From positions 1-64,000 of the forward strand of contig CALJUL010000047.1 of the NCBI GenBank assembly GCA_937975725.1: a stretch of DNA of 64,000 nt, in the 5' to 3' direction. The translations under genes and the position numbers were made by a program. The DNA comes from an uncultured Pseudoxanthomonas sp. (GTDB taxonomy: Bacteria; Pseudomonadota; Gammaproteobacteria; Xanthomonadales; Xanthomonadaceae). Under the pieces are notes generated by a model. The model made no database searches. It was given only the letters and a program-made list of their open reading frames with translations, and was not told where the DNA came from. Numbering within the stretch: position 1 is the first letter of the stretch; the number at the start of each line of letters is the position of its first letter. This document shows positions 56,518 through 64,000 of this stretch, one piece after another.

Positions 56518-57657
56518 TCACTCGGTCGCGTTGACCGCGTGCGGGCGGGTGCCGTTGTCGGCATCCATCCGGTTGCGCTCCTCGTGCAGCGTCTTGGCCT
56601 GCTCGGGAGTCAGGCCGTCGTGCAGGGTCTTCTTCAGCCGGTTCAGCCAGGGAATGCGCGCGTTGTCCGGCAGATCGCGCACGCGCAGCCGCAGGTCGTA
56701 TCGCTGCTCCGGGGTCATCCGCAGATAAGCCTGCGCCGTGGGCACCTCCGGCACCGGCAGCGGCGGCGACAACATGAAATACACCGCGCGGCTGATCGCC
56801 GCCGGGATCACGCTGCCGTGGTCCTCGCCGGCGATCTCGGCGAAACGGGTCTCGCCGCCGCCCTGGCCGACCAGCTCGGCGATAGCGCGCGCGCTGTCCA
56901 CCTGCCGGCGGTCGCGCAGCAGGCTGATCATCCGCGCGGCGTCGGGCTGGACGCGCATCGCCGGCGAAGGCGTCTGTTCGTATTCGCCTGCAGTGACCAG
57001 CAGGCGCGGCATGGGCTCGCCCTGCTTGCGCGTGCGCAGCATCTGCGCCAGCGCGTCGCGGATCAGCGGGTCGGCGAACCACACCGACGGGCTGGCGGCC
57101 ATGTAGGACTGGAACACCTGCGGGCGCGAGGCCAGCGCGTGCAGCACGAACAGGCCGCCGAAGGAATGGCCGAAGATGCCCTGGCGCGCGGGATCGACCG
57201 GGGCCAGCGCGGCGATCTTCGGCTTCAGGTCGCGCTCGATGAAATCCAGGAAGGCGTCCGCGCCGCCGCTGGGCGCCTTGATGCGCGGATTGCCGCTGCC
57301 GGCGGGAGTCAGGTCGAAGGTGCGGGCGGTGCCGATGTCGGTGCCTTCCGGGTAGCCGATCCCCACCACTACCGTCGCCAGGTCCTTGGGCACATCCGGC
57401 CGCCGCTCCAGCGCGCGCACCGACTCCAGCGCGGTCAGGAACATGGCGTTGCCGTCCAGCACGTACAGCACGCCATAGCCGGCCGCCGGCGCGGGCTTGG
57501 CCGGCACCGAGACGAAGACGCGGTACTCGCGCTCGCCGGCGCGCAGGTCGAACTGCTGCGCGCCGGGTACCGCCAGCGGCGTGGCGCTCGCCGCCTGCCA
57601 CGCACCGGCGACGCACAACGCCGCCGCCAGCCACCATGTCTTCGCCAATGCCTGCAT
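56518..57657 (-). CDS. Exported IroE/Fes-like alpha/beta-hydrolase esterase
   Basis: A 379-residue serine esterase of the esterase-D family (PF00756), with a signal peptide (AKTWWLAAALCVAGAWQAASA). The nucleophile motif is GIFGHSFGGLFVLHAL, preceded by VLYVLDGNAMFLTALESVRAL and VVVGIGYPEGTD; the late HGSVIP near 300 contains a probable catalytic His. It resembles trilactone/siderophore esterases and also feruloyl esterases. C-terminal 60 residues form an extra helical tail. It follows the TonB receptor by 62 bp on the same strand, suggesting that the imported compound is an ester cleaved in the periplasm. Confidence 0.88.
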   Translation of the reverse strand: MQALAKTWWLAAALCVAGAWQAASATPLAVPGAQQFDLRAGEREYRVFVSVPAKPAPAAGYGVLYVLDGNAMFLTALESVRALERRPDVPKDLATVVVGIGYPEGTDIGTARTFDLTPAGSGNPRIKAPSGGADAFLDFIERDLKPKIAALAPVDPARQGIFGHSFGGLFVLHALASRPQVFQSYMAASPSVWFADPLIRDALAQMLRTRKQGEPMPRLLVTAGEYEQTPSPAMRVQPDAARMISLLRDRRQVDSARAIAELVGQGGGETRFAEIAGEDHGSVIPAAISRAVYFMLSPPLPVPEVPTAQAYLRMTPEQRYDLRLRVRDLPDNARIPWLNRLKKTLHDGLTPEQAKTLHEERNRMDADNGTRPHAVNATE

Positions 57658-57719
57658 GTCCGGCTCCGTCGATTGTCGTCCTGCGTGCGCGCCGGGGCGG
57701 CGCGCACGCCGTTCTCCGC

Positions 57720-60692
57720 TTACCAGCGCTTGTCGAACGACAGCACCAAGGTGCGGCCGAGCACCGTCGCGTTGGCCGGGTCGTAGGGATCGGCCAGGGC
57801 GTCGTTCGCCGCGGTGCCGCCGTCCACGAACGGCGGGTCCCGGTCGGTGAAGTTGAGCGCGGTGAAGTTTACCCGCGCGTCGCGGAAGAAGCCGCCGTGG
57901 GCCGACAGGTCGTAGCCCAGGTTGAAGTCGAACGTCTTCCACGAGCCGATCCGCACCGGGCTGGTGATCGCCACCGGCACGCCCGCCGCGTTGGCGCGGA
58001 AGCAGCCGGAAGCGCACTCGTAGTCGTCCACGTAGTTCATCGTCAGCGACGCGGCCAGGTTGCCGTAGTTCCAGCGCAGGCCCTGCATGGAACGCAGCGG
58101 CACCGGGTTGCCGACCGCGCTGTACTTGCCCAGTTGGTCCACGTAGCCCGAGCCCGGCGTGGCCTCGACCTCGTAGGAGTTCAGCCAGGTGCCGCGCGAG
58201 AACAGCTCCAGCGAACCCGCGCGGTCGGTCTCGAAGGCGTAGCTGAAGTTGAAGTCCACGCCGTCCATCTTCAGCGAGGCCAGGTTGAGCTGGGTCGCGT
58301 TGACGATCATCGCCACGTCGGCCGCGCTTTGCACCGGGCCGGCGCCGAGCTGGCCCAGGTAGCGCGGATCGTTGTTCATGATGTCCTGCACGCGCGCCAC
58401 GCCGGGGTTGATCTCCAGGCTGTTGATGTAGGGCGTGGTGCCGGTCGAGAACAGTTGCGCCAGGATGCCGCCCAGTTGACCGGCCTGGATGCGCACGATG
58501 CGGTCGTCGATCTTCAGGTTGAAGTAGCTGGCGCCCACATGCAGGCCCGGCGCCCATTCCGGCTTCCAGTCGAAGCCCAGCGTCCAGGTCTTGGCTTCCT
58601 CGGGGCGCAGCGTGGGGCCGGCGCCACCGGAGACCACGATGGCGGTGAAGGTGCAGTTGCCCGCGCCGCCCGGGGTGCCGGTCACGCCGTTGAGCGGGAC
58701 CAGGGTGGTGGTGCAGGGCGCGGTGTACAGGTCCGCGCGCATGAACGCGCCGTTGCCGCCGGTGATCGGCTGCACGCCGTTGTAGGCGTAGCGCATCGGC
58801 GGTGCGTGGAACGAAGTGCCCCAGCTACCGCGCAGGGTCAGGCCGTCGGTCGGCTTGAAGTCGATGCCGACCTTGGGATTGAAGGTGGAGAAGTCGCCCA
58901 GGCCGCGGCCGCGCTCGTAGCGGCCGGCGATGGACACGTCGAGCTTCTTGGCGAAGGCCATCTCGTTGTCCTTGCCGATCAGCGGGAAGGCCAGTTCGGT
59001 GAACAGCGCGCCCACGTCGCGCTCGGTGGTGCCGAAGGTTTCGTGCCTGTCCGAGGTCGAGCGCCAGTTGAAGTCCAGTTCGCCGCCGATGTTCTCGCGG
59101 CGGTAGTCGATGCCGGCGGCCAGCTTGGCGGTGCCGCCGGGCATGTGGAACAGGTCGCCGTCCACCTTGAAGCTGGCCTGCGCCAGCCACGAGGTGAACT
59201 TGAGGTCCTCGAAGCCGATCAACTGCGCCAGCACCGCGTCGGGCAACGCGTTGGTGGTCCACGGGTTGAACGGCGTGTAGTTCAGGCCCGCGCAGTACGC
59301 CTGTGCGGCGGCGCTGGCGTTGGCGGCCAGGCCCTGGCTGCACTGGATGGCGGTCGGCGCCTGCACCCGCGAGCCGCCCGGGCCGGGCAGGTAGTCGTAG
59401 ATGTTGGCGTTGCGCTGCACGTCCGAATCGCGGCGCTGTTCCTCGCGGCTGTAGGACAGCGTGGCTTCGCCGCGCCAGCTTCCGCCCAGGTCGAACAGCG
59501 TGCCGAACGAGGCGGCCAGCGTGTCGGCCTCGATTTCGCGCTGCAGGGGGCGGTCGTCGATCAGCACGCCGTAGTTGTTGGCCACGCCGGGGATGAAGTA
59601 CGGGTTGTTCGGGCCCACGGTGCCGTACAGCGCCAGGTAGCCCTGGTTGTAGGTGCCGCGGCGGCGCGAATAGCGCAGGTCGCCGTGGAATTCCACCGCC
59701 TCGCCGACGCCGTGCTCGAAGCCCAGGAAGGCGCTGTGGCGTTCCATCTCCGGCAGGATGTCCACCATGTCCCAGGCGTTGTAGGTGTTGCCCACGCCCT
59801 CGGTCACCGGGATCAGGCTGCCGGCGGTGAGGCCGGTGCCCGCGCCGCCGGGCACGCGGCGCGCGACCACGCCGTTGCCGGCCGCGGTGCCGTTGAACAG
59901 GTTGGCGGCCGAGCCGGCGCGCGCGGTCATGCGCCGCCAGTTGATCCCGCCGCGGTTGCTGAAATCGCCGCCGTTGTAGATCTCGCGGTCGTTCGCCAGC
60001 ACGTTCTCCTGGCGGTTGTATTCGTAGCCGGCGATCATGCCGCCGCCGTCCCACTGCGTGCCCCAGGTCTGGCCGACCTGCAACTGCTCGCCGCCGCCCT
60101 GGCTGGTGCTGCCCAGGCGCACGCTGGTGCGCGCGCCGTCGTCGCTGCGCTTGAGGATGATGTTGACCACGCCGCCGACCGCGTCGGAGCCGTACACCGC
60201 CGAGGCGCCGTCCAGCAGGATCTCCATGTGCGAGACCGCGTTGGTCGGGATCGAGGAGATGTCGACGAAGTCGCCGTACTGCCCGGCCGCGGCCGCGCGG
60301 CGGCCGTTGACCAGCACCAGCGTGGACAGCGCGCCCAGGCCGCGCAGGTTCACGCCCTGGCCGCCGGTCATGTTGGAGCCGGCCACGCTGGAGTCCTGGC
60401 CGCCCTGCACGTTGTCGCTCATGCCCACGCCGCCGGCGAAGTTGGCCGGCAGGTCGCGCAGGAAGTCGCCGACCGTGGCCTTGCCGCTCTGCTCGATCTG
60501 CTCGCGGGTGATCACCGCGACCGCGTTGCCCGCCGGCTGCGCGCCGCGGATGTTGGTGCCGGTCACGACGATGGTGTCCAGCTCAGTGGTTTCCGCCGGC
60601 GCCTCCTGCGCCTGCAACACTCCGGCGATGCACATCGCCAATACCGACATGCCGCCGGCAATCCCACGCGCACGACCTGCTCGACTGCTCAT
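57720..60692 (-). CDS. Large TonB-dependent outer-membrane receptor
   Basis: A 990-residue receptor from the ATG at 60692 (preceded by GGGGGA; ATG 3 bp upstream possible). Signal peptide GIAGGMSVLAMCIAGVLQAQ; plug with ELDTIVVTGTNIRGAQPAGN, VAVITREQIEQSGKATVGDF and LRGLGALSTLVLVNGRRAAA; barrel typical of the long oar-like/TBDR group with C-terminal RDPPFVDGGTAANDALAD and LVLSFDKRW. It is upstream of an esterase and divergent from a GntR regulator. Substrate unknown; an aromatic or siderophore ester fits the neighbours. Confidence 0.93.
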   Translation of the reverse strand: MSSRAGRARGIAGGMSVLAMCIAGVLQAQEAPAETTELDTIVVTGTNIRGAQPAGNAVAVITREQIEQSGKATVGDFLRDLPANFAGGVGMSDNVQGGQDSSVAGSNMTGGQGVNLRGLGALSTLVLVNGRRAAAAGQYGDFVDISSIPTNAVSHMEILLDGASAVYGSDAVGGVVNIILKRSDDGARTSVRLGSTSQGGGEQLQVGQTWGTQWDGGGMIAGYEYNRQENVLANDREIYNGGDFSNRGGINWRRMTARAGSAANLFNGTAAGNGVVARRVPGGAGTGLTAGSLIPVTEGVGNTYNAWDMVDILPEMERHSAFLGFEHGVGEAVEFHGDLRYSRRRGTYNQGYLALYGTVGPNNPYFIPGVANNYGVLIDDRPLQREIEADTLAASFGTLFDLGGSWRGEATLSYSREEQRRDSDVQRNANIYDYLPGPGGSRVQAPTAIQCSQGLAANASAAAQAYCAGLNYTPFNPWTTNALPDAVLAQLIGFEDLKFTSWLAQASFKVDGDLFHMPGGTAKLAAGIDYRRENIGGELDFNWRSTSDRHETFGTTERDVGALFTELAFPLIGKDNEMAFAKKLDVSIAGRYERGRGLGDFSTFNPKVGIDFKPTDGLTLRGSWGTSFHAPPMRYAYNGVQPITGGNGAFMRADLYTAPCTTTLVPLNGVTGTPGGAGNCTFTAIVVSGGAGPTLRPEEAKTWTLGFDWKPEWAPGLHVGASYFNLKIDDRIVRIQAGQLGGILAQLFSTGTTPYINSLEINPGVARVQDIMNNDPRYLGQLGAGPVQSAADVAMIVNATQLNLASLKMDGVDFNFSYAFETDRAGSLELFSRGTWLNSYEVEATPGSGYVDQLGKYSAVGNPVPLRSMQGLRWNYGNLAASLTMNYVDDYECASGCFRANAAGVPVAITSPVRIGSWKTFDFNLGYDLSAHGGFFRDARVNFTALNFTDRDPPFVDGGTAANDALADPYDPANATVLGRTLVLSFDKRW

Positions 60693-61071
60693 CATTCCCC
60701 CAAAGGCTCGATTGGCTGACAGATGGATCGCCCGCCGGTCCGCGCATGCCCCCATGGCACCGCGCGGCCCGGCCCGCTCCCGGCGCGGCCCGTGGCCCGC
60801 CGGGAACCGGACGAAATTTCGTTGGAACCGCGTCCGGATCACAACAAAGCCCCCCGGCACTGTCAAGAATAATTACGATATTTTTTTCGTGGCAGCCTGC
60901 AACTGATTCTTGATTCCTTGCCAAACCACGATTTTCTTCTTTTCAATCATTAGCTTGTATTTTTTGACCCGGAACCAGGCTTGAAGGGAGTGTCGAAATT
61001 CCACCGGAAGCTGCTGCAGCGCAACACAAACTTCGTCTTGATTTCCGAAATTCACTCCGCACACTGGCGGT
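60693..61071. promoter_or_regulatory. Divergent promoter region between TonB receptor and gntR
   Basis: This 379-bp spacer includes a strikingly AT-rich island (about 60865-60965, with AAGAATAATTACGATATTTT) in high-GC DNA, the probable promoter of the receptor. Near the gntR start, the sequence TGCTGCAGCGCAACACAA (61012-61029) recalls the 22-bp element of the mannoside locus. No tRNA or small RNA was recognised. Confidence 0.55.
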
Positions 61072-61776
61072 ATGAATGCCCAAGTCGTCCCCTCCTCCGC
61101 GCGCACCCTGGCCCGCCGCGCCTATCACCGGCTGCGCCGCGACATCGTCCACGGCCAGCTCGCCGCCGGCAGCAAGCTCAAGCTGGAAGCGCTGGTGCAG
61201 CACTACGAGATCGGCATGTCGCCGCTGCGCGAGGCGCTGGCGCGGCTGGTCGGCGACCAGTTGGTCAAGACCGAGGACCAGCGCGGCTTCTGGGTGGCGC
61301 CGCTGTCGCTGGACGAGCTGGACGACATCTCACGCGTGCGCGACCTGATCGAGACCGAGGCGCTGCGGCTGTCGATCGAGCGCGGCGACGCGGAATGGGA
61401 GCGGCGCCTGCGCGCCAGCTTCGACGCGCTCAGCGAGGTCGAGCGCGACGTCACCGAACTGGCGCCGGACCTGCCGCAGCAGGTCCTGGACGAATGGGAG
61501 GAGCGCAACCACGCCTTCCACTACACCCTGATCTCGGCCTGCGCCTCGCCGTGGCTGATCAAGCTGCAGGAACTGCTGTACCACCAGGCCGAGCGCTACC
61601 GCCGGGTCTCGCTCAGCGCCTCGCGCGGCAAGCGCTTCGTGCACGACGAGCACCAGGCCATCTTCGAGGCCGCGGTGGACCGCAACGCGCTGCGCGCCTG
61701 CCGCCTCACCCACGACCACCTGATGCGCACCTACGACGAGGTGCGCAAGGCGGTCGCCGCGATGGACCCGGCCTGA
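61072..61776 (+). CDS. GntR/FCD-family transcriptional regulator
   Basis: A 234-residue regulator with winged HTH (ARRAYHRLRRDIVHGQLAAG, then IGMSPLREALARLVGD) and an all-helical FCD effector domain (about 80-225) with metal-type residues in RVRDLIETEAL, RNHAFHYTLISAC and FVHDEHQAIFEAAV. FCD regulators commonly respond to organic acids and control adjacent catabolic genes. It is divergent from the TonB receptor and convergent with the exported-protein gene. Start MNAQVVPSSA at 61072 is at a strong position after a CGGTATG stretch. Confidence 0.93.
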   Translation: MNAQVVPSSARTLARRAYHRLRRDIVHGQLAAGSKLKLEALVQHYEIGMSPLREALARLVGDQLVKTEDQRGFWVAPLSLDELDDISRVRDLIETEALRLSIERGDAEWERRLRASFDALSEVERDVTELAPDLPQQVLDEWEERNHAFHYTLISACASPWLIKLQELLYHQAERYRRVSLSASRGKRFVHDEHQAIFEAAVDRNALRACRLTHDHLMRTYDEVRKAVAAMDPA

Positions 61777-61798
61777 CGGCCGGGCCGGCGCCGCGGGT

Positions 61799-62449
61799 TC
61801 AACCGGGCGAGCAGATCCGCGGCTGCGCCTTCAGCAGTTCGCGGGTCTTCTCGAAGCCCGCCACCGCCTTCGGATCGAAGGGCTTGACGCCCTCGGACAC
61901 GTACAGCCCGACGATCAGGTCGCCCTGCCTGTCGTAGAAGCCCAGGATGCGGGTGAACTTGTCCGCTTCCTTGGTCGGCAACTGCAATGCCCAGATCTGG
62001 TCGACCTCGGCCGGGGTGATGTGGCCGTGCACGCCGTCGCCGTTGTCGGCGTACATGTCGTACCAGATCGGCGTGGACGTGGACTGCGTCTGCGGCACCT
62101 TGCTGGGGAAGTTCCAGACGTGCTTGCCGCCGGAGGTGAAGACGATGCCGATGCGGGTGTCGGCGCCCCAGGCGTCGACCGACTTCCACACGTCCTCGAA
62201 GAACAGCCGGTTGGAGCGCACGCCGTAGGCCTGCGCCGCCGACAGCGCGCTGACCACCGCGGTCTCCTTCATCCGGAACAGGCGGGCGACCGCCGGCGGC
62301 GGCGCGCCCGGGCGGGTCTTGGCGTAGTAGTGCTGGATCACCTTGGCGTCGTCGGCCGAGGCGCAGCCATCGGCGGCGGCGGCGTGGCCGGCCAGGCCCA
62401 GCGTCGCCAGCAGGAGGACGCGCATCAACAGGGTCTTCGTGCGGATCAT
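61799..62449 (-). CDS. Exported protein of unknown function
   Basis: I do not recognise this 216-residue protein. Signal peptide LLMRVLLLATLGLAGHAAAA; then one globular domain with ADDAKVIQHYYAKTRPG, GVRSNRLFFEDVWKSVDAWG and IGIVFTSGGKHVWNFPSK. Two cysteines (near residues 29 and 213). A stretch DNGDGVHGHITPAEVDQIW resembles an EF-hand-like acidic loop. It follows the aldolase gene by 46 bp in the same direction and may be part of the same operon. Confidence 0.65.
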   Translation of the reverse strand: MIRTKTLLMRVLLLATLGLAGHAAAADGCASADDAKVIQHYYAKTRPGAPPPAVARLFRMKETAVVSALSAAQAYGVRSNRLFFEDVWKSVDAWGADTRIGIVFTSGGKHVWNFPSKVPQTQSTSTPIWYDMYADNGDGVHGHITPAEVDQIWALQLPTKEADKFTRILGFYDRQGDLIVGLYVSEGVKPFDPKAVAGFEKTRELLKAQPRICSPG

Positions 62450-62495
62450 GCGGTGTCGTGTTCCGTCGGGGTGGAGGGAGCGGGGAAGGAAGGCG

Positions 62496-63173
62496 TCAGC
62501 CGGCCGCTTCGGGATCGCCGGCCGTCAGGTAGTCCCACATGCGTTCGAGCAGGCGACCGTTCCAGGTGGCGCGGGCCTCGGCCTGCGCATCGGTGAAACG
62601 GGTGGCCGCGCGCGCGGTGGACAGGCAGTCCAGTTCCACCCGCGCCGCGTCTTCCAGGTACCAGGCCAGCACGACGGCGGCCTGCAGCGATTCGCCGGCA
62701 GTGACCGCGCCGTTGCCGCGCATCACGATGGCGCGCGCGTCGCCGAGCTGCGCGGCCAGTTGCACGGCCTGCTCGTCCGAACGCAGCAGCAACGGGTCGT
62801 CCCACAGCGGCGGCTGCGGATGGAAATAGCTGCCGAAGCCGTGCCGCGCTACCGGCGTCAGCCCGAGCACGCTCAGGCTCATCGTCTTGGGCGGCTGCAC
62901 GCGCGCCACGCCGCCCACGTCGCGGCGGCGGCGGTAGATCTCGCGGTGGATGCGCACTTCCGGCAGCACGCCGTCCGGCAGCGGCCCGTCCAGCGGCACC
63001 ACCGTGCACGGCTCGCCCGGCGCCACCAGCCCCAGCGGGCGCGACGGCGCCACCAGGAAGGAGGCATCGTCGATGCGTGCGCTGCAATGGCCGTAGGCGT
63101 GCACCAGGCCGGTCCGGCCCAGCGCGCGCGCCGCCGCGCGCACCGTGCGCGACAAGGCCGCCAGGTCCGTCAC
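62496..63173 (-). CDS. Class II aldolase/adducin-family protein
   Basis: A 225-residue protein of the fuculose-aldolase (AraD/FucA) family starting at a GTG that overlaps the stop of the upstream dioxygenase-like gene. The start of the domain reads TGLVHAYGHCSARI, and the second helix has RIHREIYRRRRDVGGVARVQ where a family metal-ligand His-Thr-His region is expected; HxH is replaced by RVQPPKT, so metal binding may be altered. The later ARHGFGSYFHPQP and VMRGNGAVTAG segments are typical. Likely a cytoplasmic aldolase or decarboxylase in the breakdown of the ring-cleavage product; exact substrate unknown. Confidence 0.8.
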   Translation of the reverse strand: MTDLAALSRTVRAAARALGRTGLVHAYGHCSARIDDASFLVAPSRPLGLVAPGEPCTVVPLDGPLPDGVLPEVRIHREIYRRRRDVGGVARVQPPKTMSLSVLGLTPVARHGFGSYFHPQPPLWDDPLLLRSDEQAVQLAAQLGDARAIVMRGNGAVTAGESLQAAVVLAWYLEDAARVELDCLSTARAATRFTDAQAEARATWNGRLLERMWDYLTAGDPEAAG

Positions 63174-64000
63174 GCCTTGAATTCCCGGATGTCCGGCTTG
63201 GCGCCCCATTCGCAGAACCCGGGCGGGCCGAATTCGAACTGGCGCTCGCGGTAGGCCAGTTCGTCGGCGATCGAGCGTACGCCCGACGAATACTCGTAGA
63301 CCATGCCGTCGGGCCCTTCGAAGTACAGGAAGCGCGCCGACGAAGTGGGATGCCGGCCCGGGCCGAACACCACCGGGATACCGCGCTCGCGGATGAAGTG
63401 GAACGAGCGCTGCACGTCGTCGGAGGTCTCGACCTGGTGGTTGATGTGCTGGATGCCGGCGCGGTTAGTCGGGAACAGCGCGATCTTGTGGTGGATCTCG
63501 TCGATGCGCAGCAGCGGCGCGTCGCCGATGCGGTCGCTGACGCGGGCGTTGCAGACGGTGGTCCAGAACGCCTCGTCGCGCACCGCGTCGGTGGTGCACA
63601 GGCCGACGTGGCTGAAGCCGGTGATGCCGGCGTCGCGACTGCCGTGGTAGCGGCGAGCGCCCATCTGCGGGCGCCAGGCCAGTTCGATGCGGTTGCCGGT
63701 GGGGTCGCGGAAGGCGATGAATTCGCGCACCTTGCGCTGCGCCGCTTCGTCGGCGGTGCCGCGGTGCACCGGATGGCCCAGGCGCTCCAGTTCAGCGCCG
63801 GCCGCTTCCAGTTCGGCGCGGCTGTCGATCTCGAAGGCCACCGTCTGTTCGGCGGGATCGCCTTCGAAGTAGCACAGCGTGTGCTCGCGCTGGTCGGACT
63901 TGAAGTAGACCGCGCCGCGCGTGCGCTCGCTGGCCTCCAGGCCGAGGATATCGGTGGCGTAGCGCGTCGCGCCTTCCAGGTCGCGCGTGCCCAGCCTCAC
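63170..64000 (-). CDS. Extradiol-dioxygenase-like VOC protein (5' end outside window)
   Basis: A 276-residue visible part of a two-module VOC protein of the type I extradiol dioxygenase family; the frame is open to the window edge, so the N-terminus is missing. Candidate metal ligands are His in TGFSHVGLCTTD, His in GIQHINHQVETS and Glu in MVYEYSSG, the expected 2-His-1-Glu set. The first module has RYATDILGLEASERTRGAVY and NRIELAWRPQMGARR. It probably cleaves a catechol-type ring, feeding the aldolase-family product of the overlapping gene. Substrate not predictable. Confidence 0.85.
   Translation of the reverse strand: MRLGTRDLEGATRYATDILGLEASERTRGAVYFKSDQREHTLCYFEGDPAEQTVAFEIDSRAELEAAGAELERLGHPVHRGTADEAAQRKVREFIAFRDPTGNRIELAWRPQMGARRYHGSRDAGITGFSHVGLCTTDAVRDEAFWTTVCNARVSDRIGDAPLLRIDEIHHKIALFPTNRAGIQHINHQVETSDDVQRSFHFIRERGIPVVFGPGRHPTSSARFLYFEGPDGMVYEYSSGVRSIADELAYRERQFEFGPPGFCEWGAKPDIREFKA

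Noticed and set aside
32895..64000. Second copy of the tRNA-Met 3' end as right attachment site
   Set aside because: I found no convincing repeat of the terminal tRNA sequence further right within the window by eye; a computed search would be needed.

Overview
This is a high-GC (roughly 70%) chromosomal segment from a gammaproteobacterium of the Xanthomonadaceae/Lysobacterales type (Xanthomonas, Pseudoxanthomonas, Luteimonas or Lysobacter-like). The assignment rests on the gene order groESL - cutA - dsbD - aroQ - accBC - prmA - zinc-ribbon DUF3426 protein - fis - purHD, on the erpA/bactofilin cluster, on large TonB-dependent receptors, and on a plant-glycan-style carbohydrate utilization locus. 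No replication origin, CRISPR array or intact prophage is visible.

Region 1 (1-16560) is a housekeeping core. It holds chaperonins under a CIRCE-like operator, the thiol-disulfide relay proteins DsbD and a TlpA-like thioredoxin, aroQ, the biotin carboxyl carrier and carboxylase subunits of acetyl-CoA carboxylase, PrmA, Fis, a secreted trypsin-like protease with a small exported neighbour, and purH/purD. Region 2 (16616-31258) is more mixed: a divergent aldo/keto reductase and LysR pair, an MFS-PlsC fusion for lysophospholipid handling, a run of small membrane proteins (two CD225-like and one DUF2752), an opposing block with AmpE-like protein, NudC, ErpA and a bactofilin sandwiched between two DUF6776 paralogues, a DUF4126 membrane protein, and a two-gene signalling unit (REC-GGDEF-EAL with degenerate motifs plus a hybrid kinase). 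Region 3 (31266-32917) carries bacterioferritin, its ferredoxin partner with a good Fur box, RppH and an elongator tRNA-Met.

Region 4 (33084-55821) starts immediately downstream of the tRNA with a broken P4-type integrase, the expected signature of a decayed genomic island. It continues into a mannoside/N-glycan degradation locus: GH3, GH125, three GH92 enzymes, GH2 beta-mannosidase, a PfkB sugar kinase, a LacI-type regulator and a TonB-dependent receptor. Three genes of the same theme (glucokinase, a TonB receptor, an AGE-family epimerase) survive only as in-frame remnants with large internal deletions. Two transcription units (GH92 and the receptor) share a near-palindromic operator centred on AACGTT and a second 22-bp element at almost identical spacing. 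One of the GH92 enzymes has Gln where the other two have Glu at the general-acid position.

Region 5 (55822-64000) has a stretch of about 700 bp without a supportable gene, then an IroE/Fes-type esterase, a second large TonB-dependent receptor, a GntR/FCD regulator, an exported protein of unknown function, a class II aldolase-family protein and an extradiol-dioxygenase-like VOC protein that runs off the window end. This looks like an uptake and catabolism locus, possibly for an aromatic ester, but the substrate is inference.
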